A DNA stretch of 64,000 nucleotides, taken from contig OZ316891.1 in assembly GCA_973895155.1 (NCBI GenBank), forward strand, positions 31,558,001-31,622,000, in the 5' to 3' direction. The DNA is from Marsupella aquatica. Lineage: Eukaryota; Marchantiophyta. Positions 1-11,100 of the stretch are shown here, in pieces. How positions within the stretch are numbered: the first letter of the stretch is position 1; each line of letters begins with the position of its first letter. The position numbers and the translations under genes were made by a program. The notes under the pieces are model-generated. The model was given only the letters and a program-made list of their open reading frames with translations, searched no databases and was not told the origin of the DNA.

Positions 1-37
1 TTTTCACAAATGTTGGCGGACTTCTTCAATTAGGGCT

Positions 38-836
38 TTGTATGACAATGTTTTACCTAGCTTTATTGTATCAGACTTAATGCCAAGTCCAAATTGTGTT
101 GCTCCTGTGGCTGCTGTGAAAAGGGGCAGACATAGAATGGTCCGCATCGAACAGGGTTGTGGAGGGAGGCATCCACCTAGGGCTCTTGGAGAAGGCGAAG
201 AATCAATGATTGACTCCCTTGGACAACTGTTCTTGAGATATCCATTAGATGATGATCCAAACAGGGTGGAACCCTTTTCAACAGCAAACACTATTGCTAG
301 ACTTCCAATTATTCTTGTTCAATCGAGGGCAAAGAAAGCGGGGCCTAACACTGGGAAGTGCAGGTGCAGTAAGTGTGGGCAGGTTGGACATAACCGAAGA
401 TCTTGTGATAAAGTCCATAGTGTGACGCCAACAGATCCAGCAAGAGTAAGGATTCCAACATTAACAGTCTTCTTACAAGTATATATCATTACTTGTGGGC
501 TTCATGCATGTGTGGTCTCATGCTAGGGACAAATTTTAAAATTTCCTTCATATGCAGGTGGATAATGGTGATGCAGTCATTTTGGAGCACCCACCTGCGT
601 CACCCTTTCCTTGGGAAGACCAACTACTGCAGACTGAATATAGTATTGAATCGACCGCACCAACAGCAGGCACAGGACCAATCCAGAGCATTGTATCTCA
701 GCCCCTTCTCCCAAATAGTGAACAACAATTGCCACAAGCTTTCATTGATAGGTGCATGGAATTGGCCAATGAGGCTGCAATAGAGTGTCAGGGATTTGGG
801 TCACAATATCATGTTGATATTACTGAACCTTACTAG
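38..836 (+). CDS. CCHC zinc-knuckle ORF, possible end of a MULE-type transposase
   Basis: An open frame from 38 to about 478 is followed by a GT...AG intron (479-557) and continues in phase to a TAG at 834-836. Around codons 110-125 it has a clean zinc knuckle, CSKCGQVGHNRRSC (C-x2-C-x4-H-x4-C). Zinc knuckles of this wording (GHNRRxC) are common at the C-termini of plant Mutator-like transposases and also occur in other nucleic-acid-binding proteins. No MULE catalytic domain is visible, and the frame is closed by a stop just upstream, so this is a 3' fragment or a small standalone gene. The tail after the intron is acidic and Pro/Gln-rich. Family assignment is inference; the knuckle itself is seen directly. 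Confidence 0.5.
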
Positions 837-1339
837 TTACTTTATTACTGAACTTTGGTTGTGCATCAAAACAGACTCTTGTCACTTTTTTCCACCATTA
901 TTCTCTGATGAATACAACATATTCATGTTGTCTTCCCGTTTATCTTCCATGCATGCTTGCACTTGAAGACAGCGACCATGTTGTCTTCTTAACTTCCTTC
1001 ATTGTTATTGAAGACATTGACCATAATGTCTTCAAATTTGAATCTACTTCCGCAATGATATTGACGCGCGGGACCGTTGGTCGACATTGAGTGTTCCATG
1101 GAGAATGTGCGGGTTTTGCGAGTGGACTAAAGCGGAGTCTTTGAAGTCGTCCACGTGAGTGACAACAAAGGGAGGAGGTCTTAGGAGACCAGTGTAGTAG
1201 AGGACGGACAGGACAGCACTGCAGCACCAGAGAGAGGTCTGAGTAGATTGTGCAGCGCCCGAGAGCGCCAGAGAGAGCAAGAGCACCAGGGACAGGAGAG
1301 CGACAACGAGAGCGCCAAGGAGAAGATTGCCATTTGGCA
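837..1339. other. Spacer with GA-rich leader
   Basis: No gene is seen. Roughly 1222-1326 is rich in GAGAG/CCAGAG and leads directly to the ATG at 1340, so it may be the 5' untranslated region of the following gene. Short echoes of an AATGTCTTC motif occur near 980-1035. Confidence 0.3.
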
Positions 1340-1615
1340 ATGGCAAAGTTCAATGAAGGCAATGTCGGTTTTGTAGTTCAGTTGTTTTGGGCATTGGGGT
1401 TCGCCATATGGACCATATTTGCAGGTTTGAGAGCACTACTCTTCTTCCTCCATCGCATGTTGGAACGGATTTTGTGTTTGTCTTCAATGTGGAATCGAGA
1501 TAGGCTGCCTCCCCTTGCTCAAAGTACAACGCCATCAAAATTAGAGGGTCACGATTCCCCTGTAGTGGCTGTTGTTGGGCCACCAAAACCTGTATTGGCT
1601 AGGAGCCAGGGTGCT
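1340..1615 (+). pseudogene. 5' half of hybrid-binding-domain gene, split by a solo LTR
   Basis: The frame starts at ATG 1340 (it is open upstream to at least 1250) and runs to the target duplication at 1611-1615. It encodes a strongly hydrophobic stretch at about residues 8-40 that could be a membrane or signal segment, followed by a Pro/Ser-rich linker. The frame enters the LTR and stops at 1648. The same frame resumes at 4022 beyond the LTR, so this is the N-terminal half of the protein whose C-terminal half is at 4022-4477. The hydrophobic N-terminus is unlike ordinary RNase H1. Confidence 0.55.
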
Positions 1616-1917
1616 TGTGACGCCGATGACATGGTCCTTATTCTATAATCTGAGTAACTAGGTTGCTGTATGCAAAGAGTAGCTATTGATGCCGCATAAC
1701 AATTAGCAAGATGGCAAGAATAAGGGCAATCATGGCGTTAAGAGTAGGGAAATAAAAGCTATGTCGTGGGTGGTTGGCGACCATATCTCTTTCAATATGT
1801 CACCAAATCCGGATCTGTAAAGAGCATTGGAAAGATCTGGTCAAGGCGAGTAAAATCAATATAAAACACTCGGGAAACGGAGGTGTATTAAGGAAAATAT
1901 GGCCTAATTAGTGTGAC

Positions 1918-2290
1918 GGGTTAACTTGTGGCCGGAATTAGCGGGTTCGGCTTCAGTTTCGGGTTAACCCAAGCTCGGCCACGGCTTATCTCAGGTAAGC
2001 ACGGCTTCAGCTTAGCTCAAGTAAGCACAGCTTCAGCTTAGGCTTAACCCGGGTTCAGATTATATTGATCCCGGGTTAGACTTAACTCGGGTTAGCCTAA
2101 ACTCGGGCTCAGGTTAGCATAGGTAAGCTCGGGTTCGGGCTCAACTTAGGCTAGGTTAGCGGATAGCAGATAGTGGGTAGCGGCCTAACCCGAGACCACG
2201 GGTTAGCTCTACTCGGGTTAGATAGGATAGCTAGGTTAGCCGAACTCGGGTTAGCTATATAACTCGGGTTAGCGCAACAGTGAGTACCCC
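1918..2290 (+). repeat. Degenerate short tandem repeats (CTCGGGTTAG-like)
   Basis: This stretch inside solo LTR copy 1 is made of imperfect copies of a motif close to AACTCGGGTTAGC, in blocks of 10-25 bp. The counterpart in copy 2 is at about 29135-29490 on the other strand, so the tract belongs to the LTR family and not to the insertion site. Confidence 0.75.
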
Positions 2291-2687
2291 CTCTCGGTTG
2301 CGGGGGCATAACTCTCTGTGTATTTGACCAAATTAGCTATAATTGACCTCGTTGGAAAGAGGAGCTCAATCCGCTTCCAACGCTGCTATCCACGCAGCAA
2401 ATGGTTGAATAGAGAAATTGGGAGAGGAGGCGCAAGCTCGCAAAAACCATGGAGGAGGGCCAAATCCGAAGTACATAGCTAATTCGAGATAGAAATAAAG
2501 TTGCGAGTTAGGGTTCAGTAGTTAGAGATAGTGGCGGCTCTGTTAGGGCTGGGATGGGGCTCCATCAGCGTAGTATCCACCCATTTGGGCTCAGTATGAG
2601 AGTATATAGAGCAGCCCCCGGTAGAGGCAAGGGAGGGGGGCTTCAGTTGTGTGATCTCACTTAGACAGAGCAATAGGGAGGAGCTCT

Positions 2688-2963
2688 GTGCAAGCAAGGC
2701 TGGACTTGGACGCTGCATGTTGGGGAGAGCTTGGTTGTGCTATTACTCAGGGAGTAATCAACCAAGCTTCACAGCAACGGGTTGCTAGGTTTGCGGGCTG
2801 GATTGTGGCTCTTTCTAGTGGGCAGCACAACTGGGTTCTTTTCCCCCGATACAGAGCCTTGGTGATAGGTGATGTATTGGTGATTGTAAACTGTGGGGAG
2901 GATGTCAATTTGATTTGTGGTGAGCACATTAGGGAGGCTGAGATACTGATTGAGGGGCAGTAG
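2688..2963 (+). other. 91-codon frame inside LTR family A
   Basis: A GTG-initiated frame of 91 codons ending in TAG lies inside the LTR. It is open at the same position in the other copy (28457-28732, minus strand). I count seven base differences between the copies over the frame, four replacing amino acids and three silent, nearly all G/A or C/T transitions. That pattern fits decay of methylated DNA and gives no sign of purifying selection. No family is recognised; it may be chance openness. Confidence 0.3.
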
Positions 2964-4021
2964 AAGGAGCATTTATAGTTCGGTTTGGCAAGGCTACGTG
3001 ATCCATGGGGAGTCCCGGCCTTTGTCTGGTGGAGAGCACTAAGGGATTTATGGCCAGAGCTGAGCTTGCAAGGCAAGCGTGAGGCCGGGCCTCATTGCAG
3101 TCTGGGATAGATCGCCGTTAGGCCTGGTACCAGCTTTGAAGTCGAGTCAACTGTGCATGCGTAACTTGACGTTTTGAATTGGAGGTGTGAGATCTGTTTG
3201 TGCCCCCAAGAATGAAGTGCAGTGATGGAGGTTGAGTTCAGGATTGAGTTTGCAAGGCAAGTACGGGATTGGTTCGAGTCCAATCTGCCGTCGCAATCTG
3301 GAGTGAGCCGGGCTCAGGTTCAGGATTGAGCTTGCATGGCAAGCACGGGGCTTGCAGGGCAAGCACGTCGCAATCTGGAGGAGATAGCCTTCGGGCCTAT
3401 TTTTTGATCAAGTGTTCCCAGTGAACTATTGTGCACATCTTTGAATCTAATTGAGTTTTCCTCTCAGGCCTCATTTCTCTCATGGATGTGTGTGTGTGTG
3501 AGGCAATCTGAGTGTATGATGGGACTAGCAGCGCCACTGAGAGGTGTACCGGGTGCATTGAAGTGGGTTGGGTGAGGGCTGTCATAGCTCTGATTGCTGA
3601 GAGTGGAATGGTAGAGTGGTGGGGCAATGGCTTAGAAGTCCCTAAGCTGGGAATCAGTCAGGAGTCACTGGTTTATGGGTACATTCCGGTGGCGGAATAG
3701 AAATATACCTATGACAGTAAGCATACGTATAGACATATGCGCACCGTAGCGCTAGGCCCTGTGTGTACGGGCCCGATATGAAGACCCCTTATCACCAGAA
3801 CTATCATGAGCACGGATCTGATTCCCAACCTTGGTTCTTAGGGATTGAGCTTGGGTGATGTGTGACAGAGTCTTGTTATGATAGTCTGGTGTTAAGGGCA
3901 TAAATTGGTGTTTACCGGCCTTCACAACATCCCTTCATGATCCTCAAGTACAAGGAGATGGTTTTGGCACCCATAGTGACATTTTTGGTGTTAAGACCCA
4001 TGTCAATCGCGTGACAGTGCT

Positions 4022-4477
4022 AATGTAGGTCCATCTTTGTCAGCCTCACAAGCACAATTGGTTGACGTTGCGCAAACTCAGCCTGCCACAAGGGTGAAAT
4101 TACAATCACAGACTTTGTCCTCTCGCTCTAAGTCAATTGCTCTTCCATACAATTGTGATCTAGGCTCTACCTCAAAGAAGAAATGGTATGCCATTGCTAG
4201 GGGGCGCAGTCCTGGAATATATCGTACTTGGGAGGAGGCAGAATGTCAGGTGAGCGGATTCAGTGGAGCTAGTCACAAGTCTTTTAGGTCCCATTCTGAG
4301 GCGGAGGCATGGCTTCAACGACAATTTAGTGCAATGGGTGCACAATGGAGGGCTCCTATCAAAGCAAATGGTCATAGAGTTAATGTTGAGTTGCTGGGAG
4401 TAGATGAGTCTGGGCATGAAGTATTTAGGTGCACCTGTTGTGGGGAAGTATTTTGTAGCAATGAGCTCTTGACTTAG
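4022..4477 (+). pseudogene. 3' half of hybrid-binding-domain (RNase H1 N-terminal / viroplasmin-type) gene
   Basis: This frame continues that of 1340-1615 once the LTR and one target duplication are set aside. Around 4175-4315 it encodes the fold known as the RNase H1 N-terminal or caulimovirus-VI type domain, recognisable by KKWYAIARGRSPGIY, then TWEEAECQVSGFSGA, a KSFRSHSEAEAWL helix and aromatic/basic residues that in the family contact RNA-DNA hybrids. The domain is followed by a short Cys motif (CTCCGEVFC) and a stop at 4475-4477. No RNase H catalytic domain follows, so the protein would bind hybrids or double-stranded RNA without cutting. A TTG at 4037 is the only nearby start for this half alone. 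Confidence 0.65.
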
Positions 4478-4662
4478 TTTACACCACAGTGGTAACAAGT
4501 TCAAATAATAGCTCACAGGAAGTAGCAATTGCAATTTTGCTTTAGTTGCAGACATTGAAGTCTGCAACAACATTGTACTCCAACAATTTAGAGATGTTCT
4601 ACAAATTTTGAAACTGTTTTGCAGTTGTTATGTGCATCTTGTGTGAAACCACTAGTGTTGGC

Positions 4663-4886
4663 CATTTACGTACCCTCGCTCAAATTTCTTCTTCAAGCAA
4701 AATATCCTGTCATTGGAAAAATGGCTAAGTGTGGTGCGAAGACTATATGGACAATGTCTTCCAAAACCCACAACATCCACGGTCATTTACCCCTGCTCAA
4801 ATGGCTTCTTCAAGCGAAATATCCTGTCGTTGGAAAAATGGCTAAGTGTGGTGCGAAGACTATATGGACAATGTCTTCCAAAACTG
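4663..4886 (+). repeat. Tandem duplication, 121 bp period
   Basis: Two head-to-tail copies (4663-4783 and 4784 to about 4886) share CATTTAC...CTCAAAT...AAATATCCTGTC...GAAGACTATATGG with few mismatches. The second copy is cut short after the shared TCTTCCAAAAC. The open frames across it are by-products of the duplication. The rest of 4478-5152 shows no gene. Confidence 0.8.
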
Positions 4887-5152
4887 AAGGTGTAGACTGA
4901 AGGTAGTATCCAGCAGAATAAATAACTTTTATACATCAAAACACAGTGAATGCAACTTGCTTTTTATTCATAAATGTTTCCAGTACAAGTTGTAAGTCGA
5001 GTTGTGACCTTGCAGTGTAGATGTATCATGGGCCTCCTTGCCTTCCAATGAAGCTACATTGTATCTGAAGCTACCTCAAGCTACATTGCATCTAAAGACC
5101 ACTGAAGCTACCACAAAAATGGCTTAGTACCACATGGGAAGGGTGTCCATGC

Positions 5153-8100
5153 TCAGTCAGCATACTGGGAAGGGTGCAGGAGTTGGTCAATAACCTCCCT
5201 GAATGTATCTTGTGAAGCAGTCATTTGGGAGTCATGCAAAAGTTGTGATGGCCCAAATGTGTCTACATTGTCACCATCACCTAGCGGGATTTCATGCAAG
5301 GGAGTTGGTTGAGTAGAAGACTGTGCTCCTCTCCCTTGCCACCCGCCTCTACTTGTCACGCTTTTACTTTGCTTTGGCTCGCCTCTCACTCTGTCTTCAA
5401 CTTCTGATGTTGCTAAGTCATCATCTTCGGGGTGCAAAAACACAACTTTTGTTTTGGGTTGACTGCCAATAGAGGAACAACCTGCAATGCCTGGCTCATA
5501 CCCTTGCTTGATTTAGAGGCCTCCTTCCTCTTCCTTGAGACAAGAACAGGTACTAAGGACAAAGCAGCTCCTCCTTGTGGTACCTACAACCCACAAAGAC
5601 ATTAGAATACATGGACAAAGAGGTATTCACATTCCACAATGAAGCAGAGGAATTTTGCTATTGCACCCTTAGGCATACCTGTGAGGAGTTCGTAGCCGGT
5701 GCAGGGCCTGGTGTTGGCACTGGTATAGGGGCTGGTGCTTCTGCTGGTCCTGGTGTAGGGGCATGTGCTAGTGGTGGTCTAGGGATACCGGCAGGTGCAT
5801 GTGTTGGTGTTGTTACAGGGGCAGGGGCTGAGTGTTCATTTGTTGCAATAGGGGTTGGGGCAGGTGCAAGGGATTGCTCCACCAAATTTCCCTTTCCTTT
5901 TTGCCTTTTGCTTGCCTTTTCCCGTTGTTGCCCTTCCTACAATCCAAAGCAACATCAAAAGACATCGACAAAGAGGTATTCACATTACTCAACAATTGGA
6001 CGCCGCTGATGAGAAGGAATTCAATTATGTGGCCTAAGACACAAAGGCGTACCTTGGAGGGGTTGGTTGCTGGTACTGGGATTGCTAGTGCCACTGGTGC
6101 TGAGGACATTGCTAACACATCCCTTCCCCTTTGTCTTCCTCCCTACAATGAACAAAATGTTGTAACCATTTACTCTAGACCATGGTTAACCCCTAACCCT
6201 ATCCTGAAGGGGTAACATGGGTTAACACCAACCCCAACATGTAACCCTATGGTGACTATATAAGTCACACCCATAATGGAACACAACAGCGAGTTGCAAG
6301 TCTCTCCATTGTCACACAACACGTTATCAGCACGATAGCATCTAAATTTTTTTCAGTTTGGAGTTAAGGTAGGATAATTGGAGTACGGCTTTCAGACAAA
6401 GAAATTGACTTCCAATGTTGCGTTTTTAGCCCCACCCCACATCAGTAACTGCCACCGATTCAAATCACACCATAATTTAAACTTCGGATCCTCTGAATAG
6501 TCCACGAATCCTTACGGAAAACACACAATCCGTATATAATTGATTAGTGACACTATCGGAGAGGCATGAATCACTTTGAAATAGTGTTTTCCCGTTCAAA
6601 TTCGACTCAATTTTTTTTATATCTTATTGTTCCGCCACGGAAATCCTGAGTTTCTTTTATCGCCAAGGAAAATCCCGTGGATAAAAAGGCACGAGTGATT
6701 GAAGTAATTGAGAACGACATAGATTTGATATTAATCAGAACGCGGACAGTGATTTGTTACAGATTTGAGATACTATGGCCACCCTGGAGAAATTACACTT
6801 TCCAGCCCTATTGGCAGATGGCAATAATTACTTAACCTGGTCAATAGATGTAGAGACCTACTTCGCATCAATACAACTAGAGGATACATTAATTACTGAT
6901 GACAATTTAACATTGCAACAGAAGGCCAAAGCTGTATTTCTACTTAGACAGCATTTGACACCATCACTAAAGACACAATATATGAGTGATCTTAAACCTA
7001 AACCCTAAACCCTAAACCTATATGGAGTCTTAGACTCCGAAATATATATGAAAGCTCCAAAGGAATTGCTCGAAAGAGTGGTAGAGCACATCCAGGGGAA
7101 GAATATACATACCCTAAGTCAGGACATGAAGTCGGGACTTCGACAGATTGTCCCTGATGATGACATTAAAGGCCTAGTGTTGAGCAGTGGCAACACACTC
7201 AAAGAACCACTCCAGTACCCAGGTAAATATGGGACTGGACAGCAGGCATTTGCTGTGCAAGTCCTTAAATCAATAAACGGACTGAAACAGAGCGGACGCA
7301 TCTGGTATCAGACATTCAAAACTAAGATGCAGACTCTTGGCTTTATAAATGACGACCTCGCCCCTTGCATTTTTATAAAACACCTAGCACCTGAGTTCGT
7401 GATATTAGCACTATATGTTGATGACGTCAATCTGTTCGGCACCCCCAAGCTATTAAAGCAGACTATTAATACAATGAAGGGCATCTTCGAAATGAAAGAA
7501 CTGGGAGAACCGACGTATTGCCTCGGTCTACAGTTCGACCACCTGCCACAAGGTATGTTTATTAGTCAATCAACTTACACAAAGAAAATTCTTCGACAGT
7601 TTAACATGCAGAATGCTTACTCAGTCTCGACTCCCATGGAGATGCGATCCCTGGACACCACTAAAGATATGTTTAGAAGGAGACAAGAAAATGAACCACT
7701 TCTTGATGCAGACAAGCCTTATTTATCTGCAATCGGAGCTCTCCTCTATCTGGCGAACAACACCCGTCCCGACATTTCATTTGCAGTGAGTCTCTTGGCA
7801 CGACATAGCGCCCAACCTACTATTCGCCACTGGAACGGCATCAAACGACTATTTCGTTATCTTCAAGGCTCCATGGATATGGGCCTGTATTTCGCCAATG
7901 ATAACCCGGATGAACTGCAAGGATACGCGGACACTGGATATCTATCCGATCCGCATGACTCGAAATCTCAGACTGGTTATGTCTTCTTGCAAGGCAACAC
8001 AGCAATATCATGGCGCAGTACAAAACAAACCTTGACTACCACATCGTCCAATCATTCAGAAGTAATAGCTCTTTACGAAGCAACAAGAGAAGCGCTATGG

Positions 8101-11100
8101 CTTCGAAACATCATAAACCACATCCGCAAGAATACTGGTAAGCCACTACTCACCAAACCGACGATTATCCATGAAGATAACAAAGCTTGCGTGGACCAAA
8201 TCAATGCAGGATATATGAAGACAGACCGCACGAAGCATATCGACCCAAAATTTTTCTTTACCCATGAACAGATAGGGCAGCACATCAATGTGCACTGGAA
8301 GAGCTCCCAGGAGAACTGTGCTGATCTATTCACGAAGCCATTACCCGCCAGCCTCCATCGAAAGCACGTAGCAGCGATCGGCATGACAAGATTGTCGACA
8401 TTGCGCCCGCCCGTCGACACACAAACGAGAGAAACTCCACAGTTTGAATGAGCAGCTCGAGCCGACAGACGACAGCCGACTCGACGACGATGCAACCTAA
8501 AACTTTCATTCCTGTATACATAGACAGAATACGATTTCTCATACCAATACAAGATAGAATAATTATTATCGTAAACACCCCATTTAAACTAAGGGGAAGT
8601 AGTTTTAGTAATAGGGGACCCAAATTAAACTTTACATTTGGACAAATTATAAGGTAGACTCACCTTAGTGCAAATTTAAGAAAATCCTACTAATGGTGGC
8701 TAGAACCCTTTTTCCTTATGAAGAAAGCAGAAGGTTTTAATGGGGCAGCACCAAAAATAAACATAGGGTTAGTAGTGTGGTGATTTTATACCCCTAAACT
8801 CTCCAAGGGGAAGTGTTGTAACCATTTACTCTAGACCATGGTTAACCCCTAACCCTATCCTGAAGGGGTAACATGGGTTAACACCAACCCCAACATGTAA
8901 CCCTATGGTGACTATATAAGTCACACCCATAATGGAACACAACAGCGAGTTGCAAGTCTCTCCATTGTCACACAACACAAAATTATTAATTGACATAGAA
9001 GACAGTGAGGGTTGTGTATTCACTCCCTGCAAAGCAATTTGATAAGGAAATTAGCCTGGTACATCAAGACATACCTGGGAGGGGTTGCTTGTCGGTGCCG
9101 GTGCTGCTACTGGTTTTGGGGGCACCGCTGATACACCCCTTCCCCTTCTACTTCCTCTCTACAATGGAGAATATCATTAAGTGACTTGAATACACCGAGG
9201 GTTGTGTATTTAACCCCTGCAAAGTAATATGAATAGAAAGGAATGTGGCCTTGTACAGGAAGGCAAACCAGGCTGACCTATATCAAATTTCTTTCCCGTG
9301 CACGGGCTAGAATGAAGAAATTGTAGTGCACGCAGAAGACAATTAGGGTGATGTATTCAAACTTCCAAGTAAGCGCTTTTGAGACTTACAATCTGTGGTG
9401 CGAGGGCTGGTGATGGTGATTCCACTGCTACAACCCCTCCAGGAGCCCTTCCGCTTCGTCTCTAGAATGAAGACATTGCAGTGCACACCAAAGACAATGA
9501 GGCAGATGTATTCAGACATTGCAAAGCATTGCAAACAAATGTTTTTACCAAAAACACAAAGGCAAACCTGGGAGTGAAAAGACATTGGGGTTGAAGTATT
9601 TAGACTAGATTGCAATTGTATGACTTCCAAGTAAGCACTTCTGAGACTTACAATCCATGGTGCGAGGGCTGGTGCTGGTGATTCCACTGCTACAACCCCT
9701 CCACTTGTCCTTCCGCTCCGTCTCTAGAATGAAGAAATTGCAGTGCACGGCGAAGACAATGAGGCAGCTGTATTCAGACATTGCAAAGCATTGCAAACAT
9801 ATGTTTTTACAAAAAACACAAAGGCAAACCTGGAAGGGGTTTGTTGACATTGGAGGGGATGGTGCTGCTTTCTGTACTGGGGATGGGGACTCCAGTGGTA
9901 CACCCCTTCCCCTTTGTCTTTGTCCCTACAATATATGAAATGAATGCTTAGGGGAGTGAAAAGACATTGGGGTTTAAGTATTCAGACTAGATTGCAATTG
10001 AATGACTTCCAAGTTTGTAATTTAGAGACTTACAATCTGTGGTGCAGGGGCTGCTGGTGGTGGTCGTGCTGCTGCTACTGGTACCAACTCTAATAGTACA
10101 TGTGGTGCAATGGCTGGTGGTGCTGGTGCAAGTGGTGGTAAGGACTCCGAGACTAATATACACGGTATAGGGGCTGGTGCTGTTGCTGCAACTGGCGCTA
10201 TGAAGTCTGGGAGTAGAGTCTTAGGTGTAGGGGTTGGTGGTGCTACGAACTCCGAGATAGTCTCCGATACTACTCCTTCCTGCAATGAACAGAAGGAGCA
10301 TCCAAATACGATGAGGCTCATGTATTCACAATTTGCAAAGAAATTTCAAAAGTAATTGAAGCAAAGAAACAAAGACTGACCTGGAGGGGGTAGCCGTCCT
10401 CTCCCTCTCCATAGGCGTGAAGAATATTTTGGAGGCTTGAAACCAAGTCACACTGTTGTGAAAAGTTGATTCCTTGTTCATAAACATCCTGAATAGGATT
10501 GTCAATGGGATCCTGAATAGAATGGTCAATAGGATCCTGAATAGGATCATGAACAGGATGCTCAATAAGATGGTCAACATCCTCAACATGAGAAGGATTC
10601 TGATGATCACTGTCTTCATCATCCTGAACATGAGAAGGAACCTGAATAGGATCTTGTACAAGAGGCGGGTCCTCAACTGAAGTATTGAGGACAGGTTCAG
10701 ATACAACGTTTGGCTCATCTGGCTGTTTATCAGCATCATTTAGCAATAGACCCCACTTCTCAGGCCCAGGCTCATAGTCACTATCGTCAGAAGTGTCCTC
10801 CCACTCTTCATTTAGTCCAGCCTGCACATGGTTGGGACAAGATGAGAATGGAATGTACAAACAACAAGCAAAGATTGTAGGAAGTAAAATAAAATGTTCA
10901 TACCTCTATTCGTGCAGCTTCAGTGGTCATGCCCCGACCTTTGTATTCCTGTAGCAAATTGTTAGTGGCTGTGGCTATGCTGACAGGCTTTTGCTCTTCT
11001 TTCCACTCCTTGTAATCTTGGTATGCAGCATCGAAGTCCACTTCTTTGGGCCCATGCTTCCACTGCAGAAGCGCTCTTTTTTGAGTCAAGTAATTCAAGG

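Larger units (their letters stand above)
1616..4016 (+). mobile_element. Solo LTR (family A, copy 1), 2,401 bp
   Basis: It begins TGTGACGCC and ends GTGACA, with the canonical TG...CA ends. It is flanked by a perfect 5 bp target duplication GTGCT (1611-1615 and 4017-4021). The same sequence is present in reverse complement at 27420-29791, with matching ends and a different duplication, which fixes both borders independently. No internal retrotransposon genes lie next to it, so this is a solo LTR left by unequal recombination. It contains a degenerate CTCGGGTTAG repeat tract (1918-2290) and an uninterrupted 91-codon frame (2688-2963). Confidence 0.9.
6158..8977 (+). mobile_element. Internally deleted Ty1/copia retrotransposon, 2,820 bp
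   Basis: LTRs of 164 bp lie at 6158-6321 and 8814-8977 (TGTTGTAACC ... CACAACA), with a perfect 5 bp target duplication CAAAA (6153-6157 and 8978-8982). A TATA box (TATATAAG near 6257) lies in the LTR. After the 5' LTR comes a primer-site-like CGTTATCAGCACGA; before the 3' LTR is a purine tract (about 8802-8813, CCAAGGGGAAG). The element keeps the start of gag and the end of pol but lacks protease, integrase and the first part of reverse transcriptase, so it is non-autonomous. It is antisense to the host gene and sits in an intron. Confidence 0.93.

Noticed and set aside
5482-5501. A 20 bp GT...AG intron at the end of the repeated-exon gene
   Set aside because: It would join the last exons in frame, but 20 bp is far below any plausible spliceosomal intron length; a frameshift or read-through to the stop at 5413 is as likely.
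6992-7020. Interstitial telomere from a chromosome fusion
   Set aside because: Only about three units, precisely at an internal deletion joint of a retrotransposon.
10474-10680. Plus-strand ORF rich in Asn-Arg-Ile-Met
   Set aside because: It is the antisense of the Asp-Pro-Ile-Gln repeats in exon 10821-10381; low-complexity shadow.
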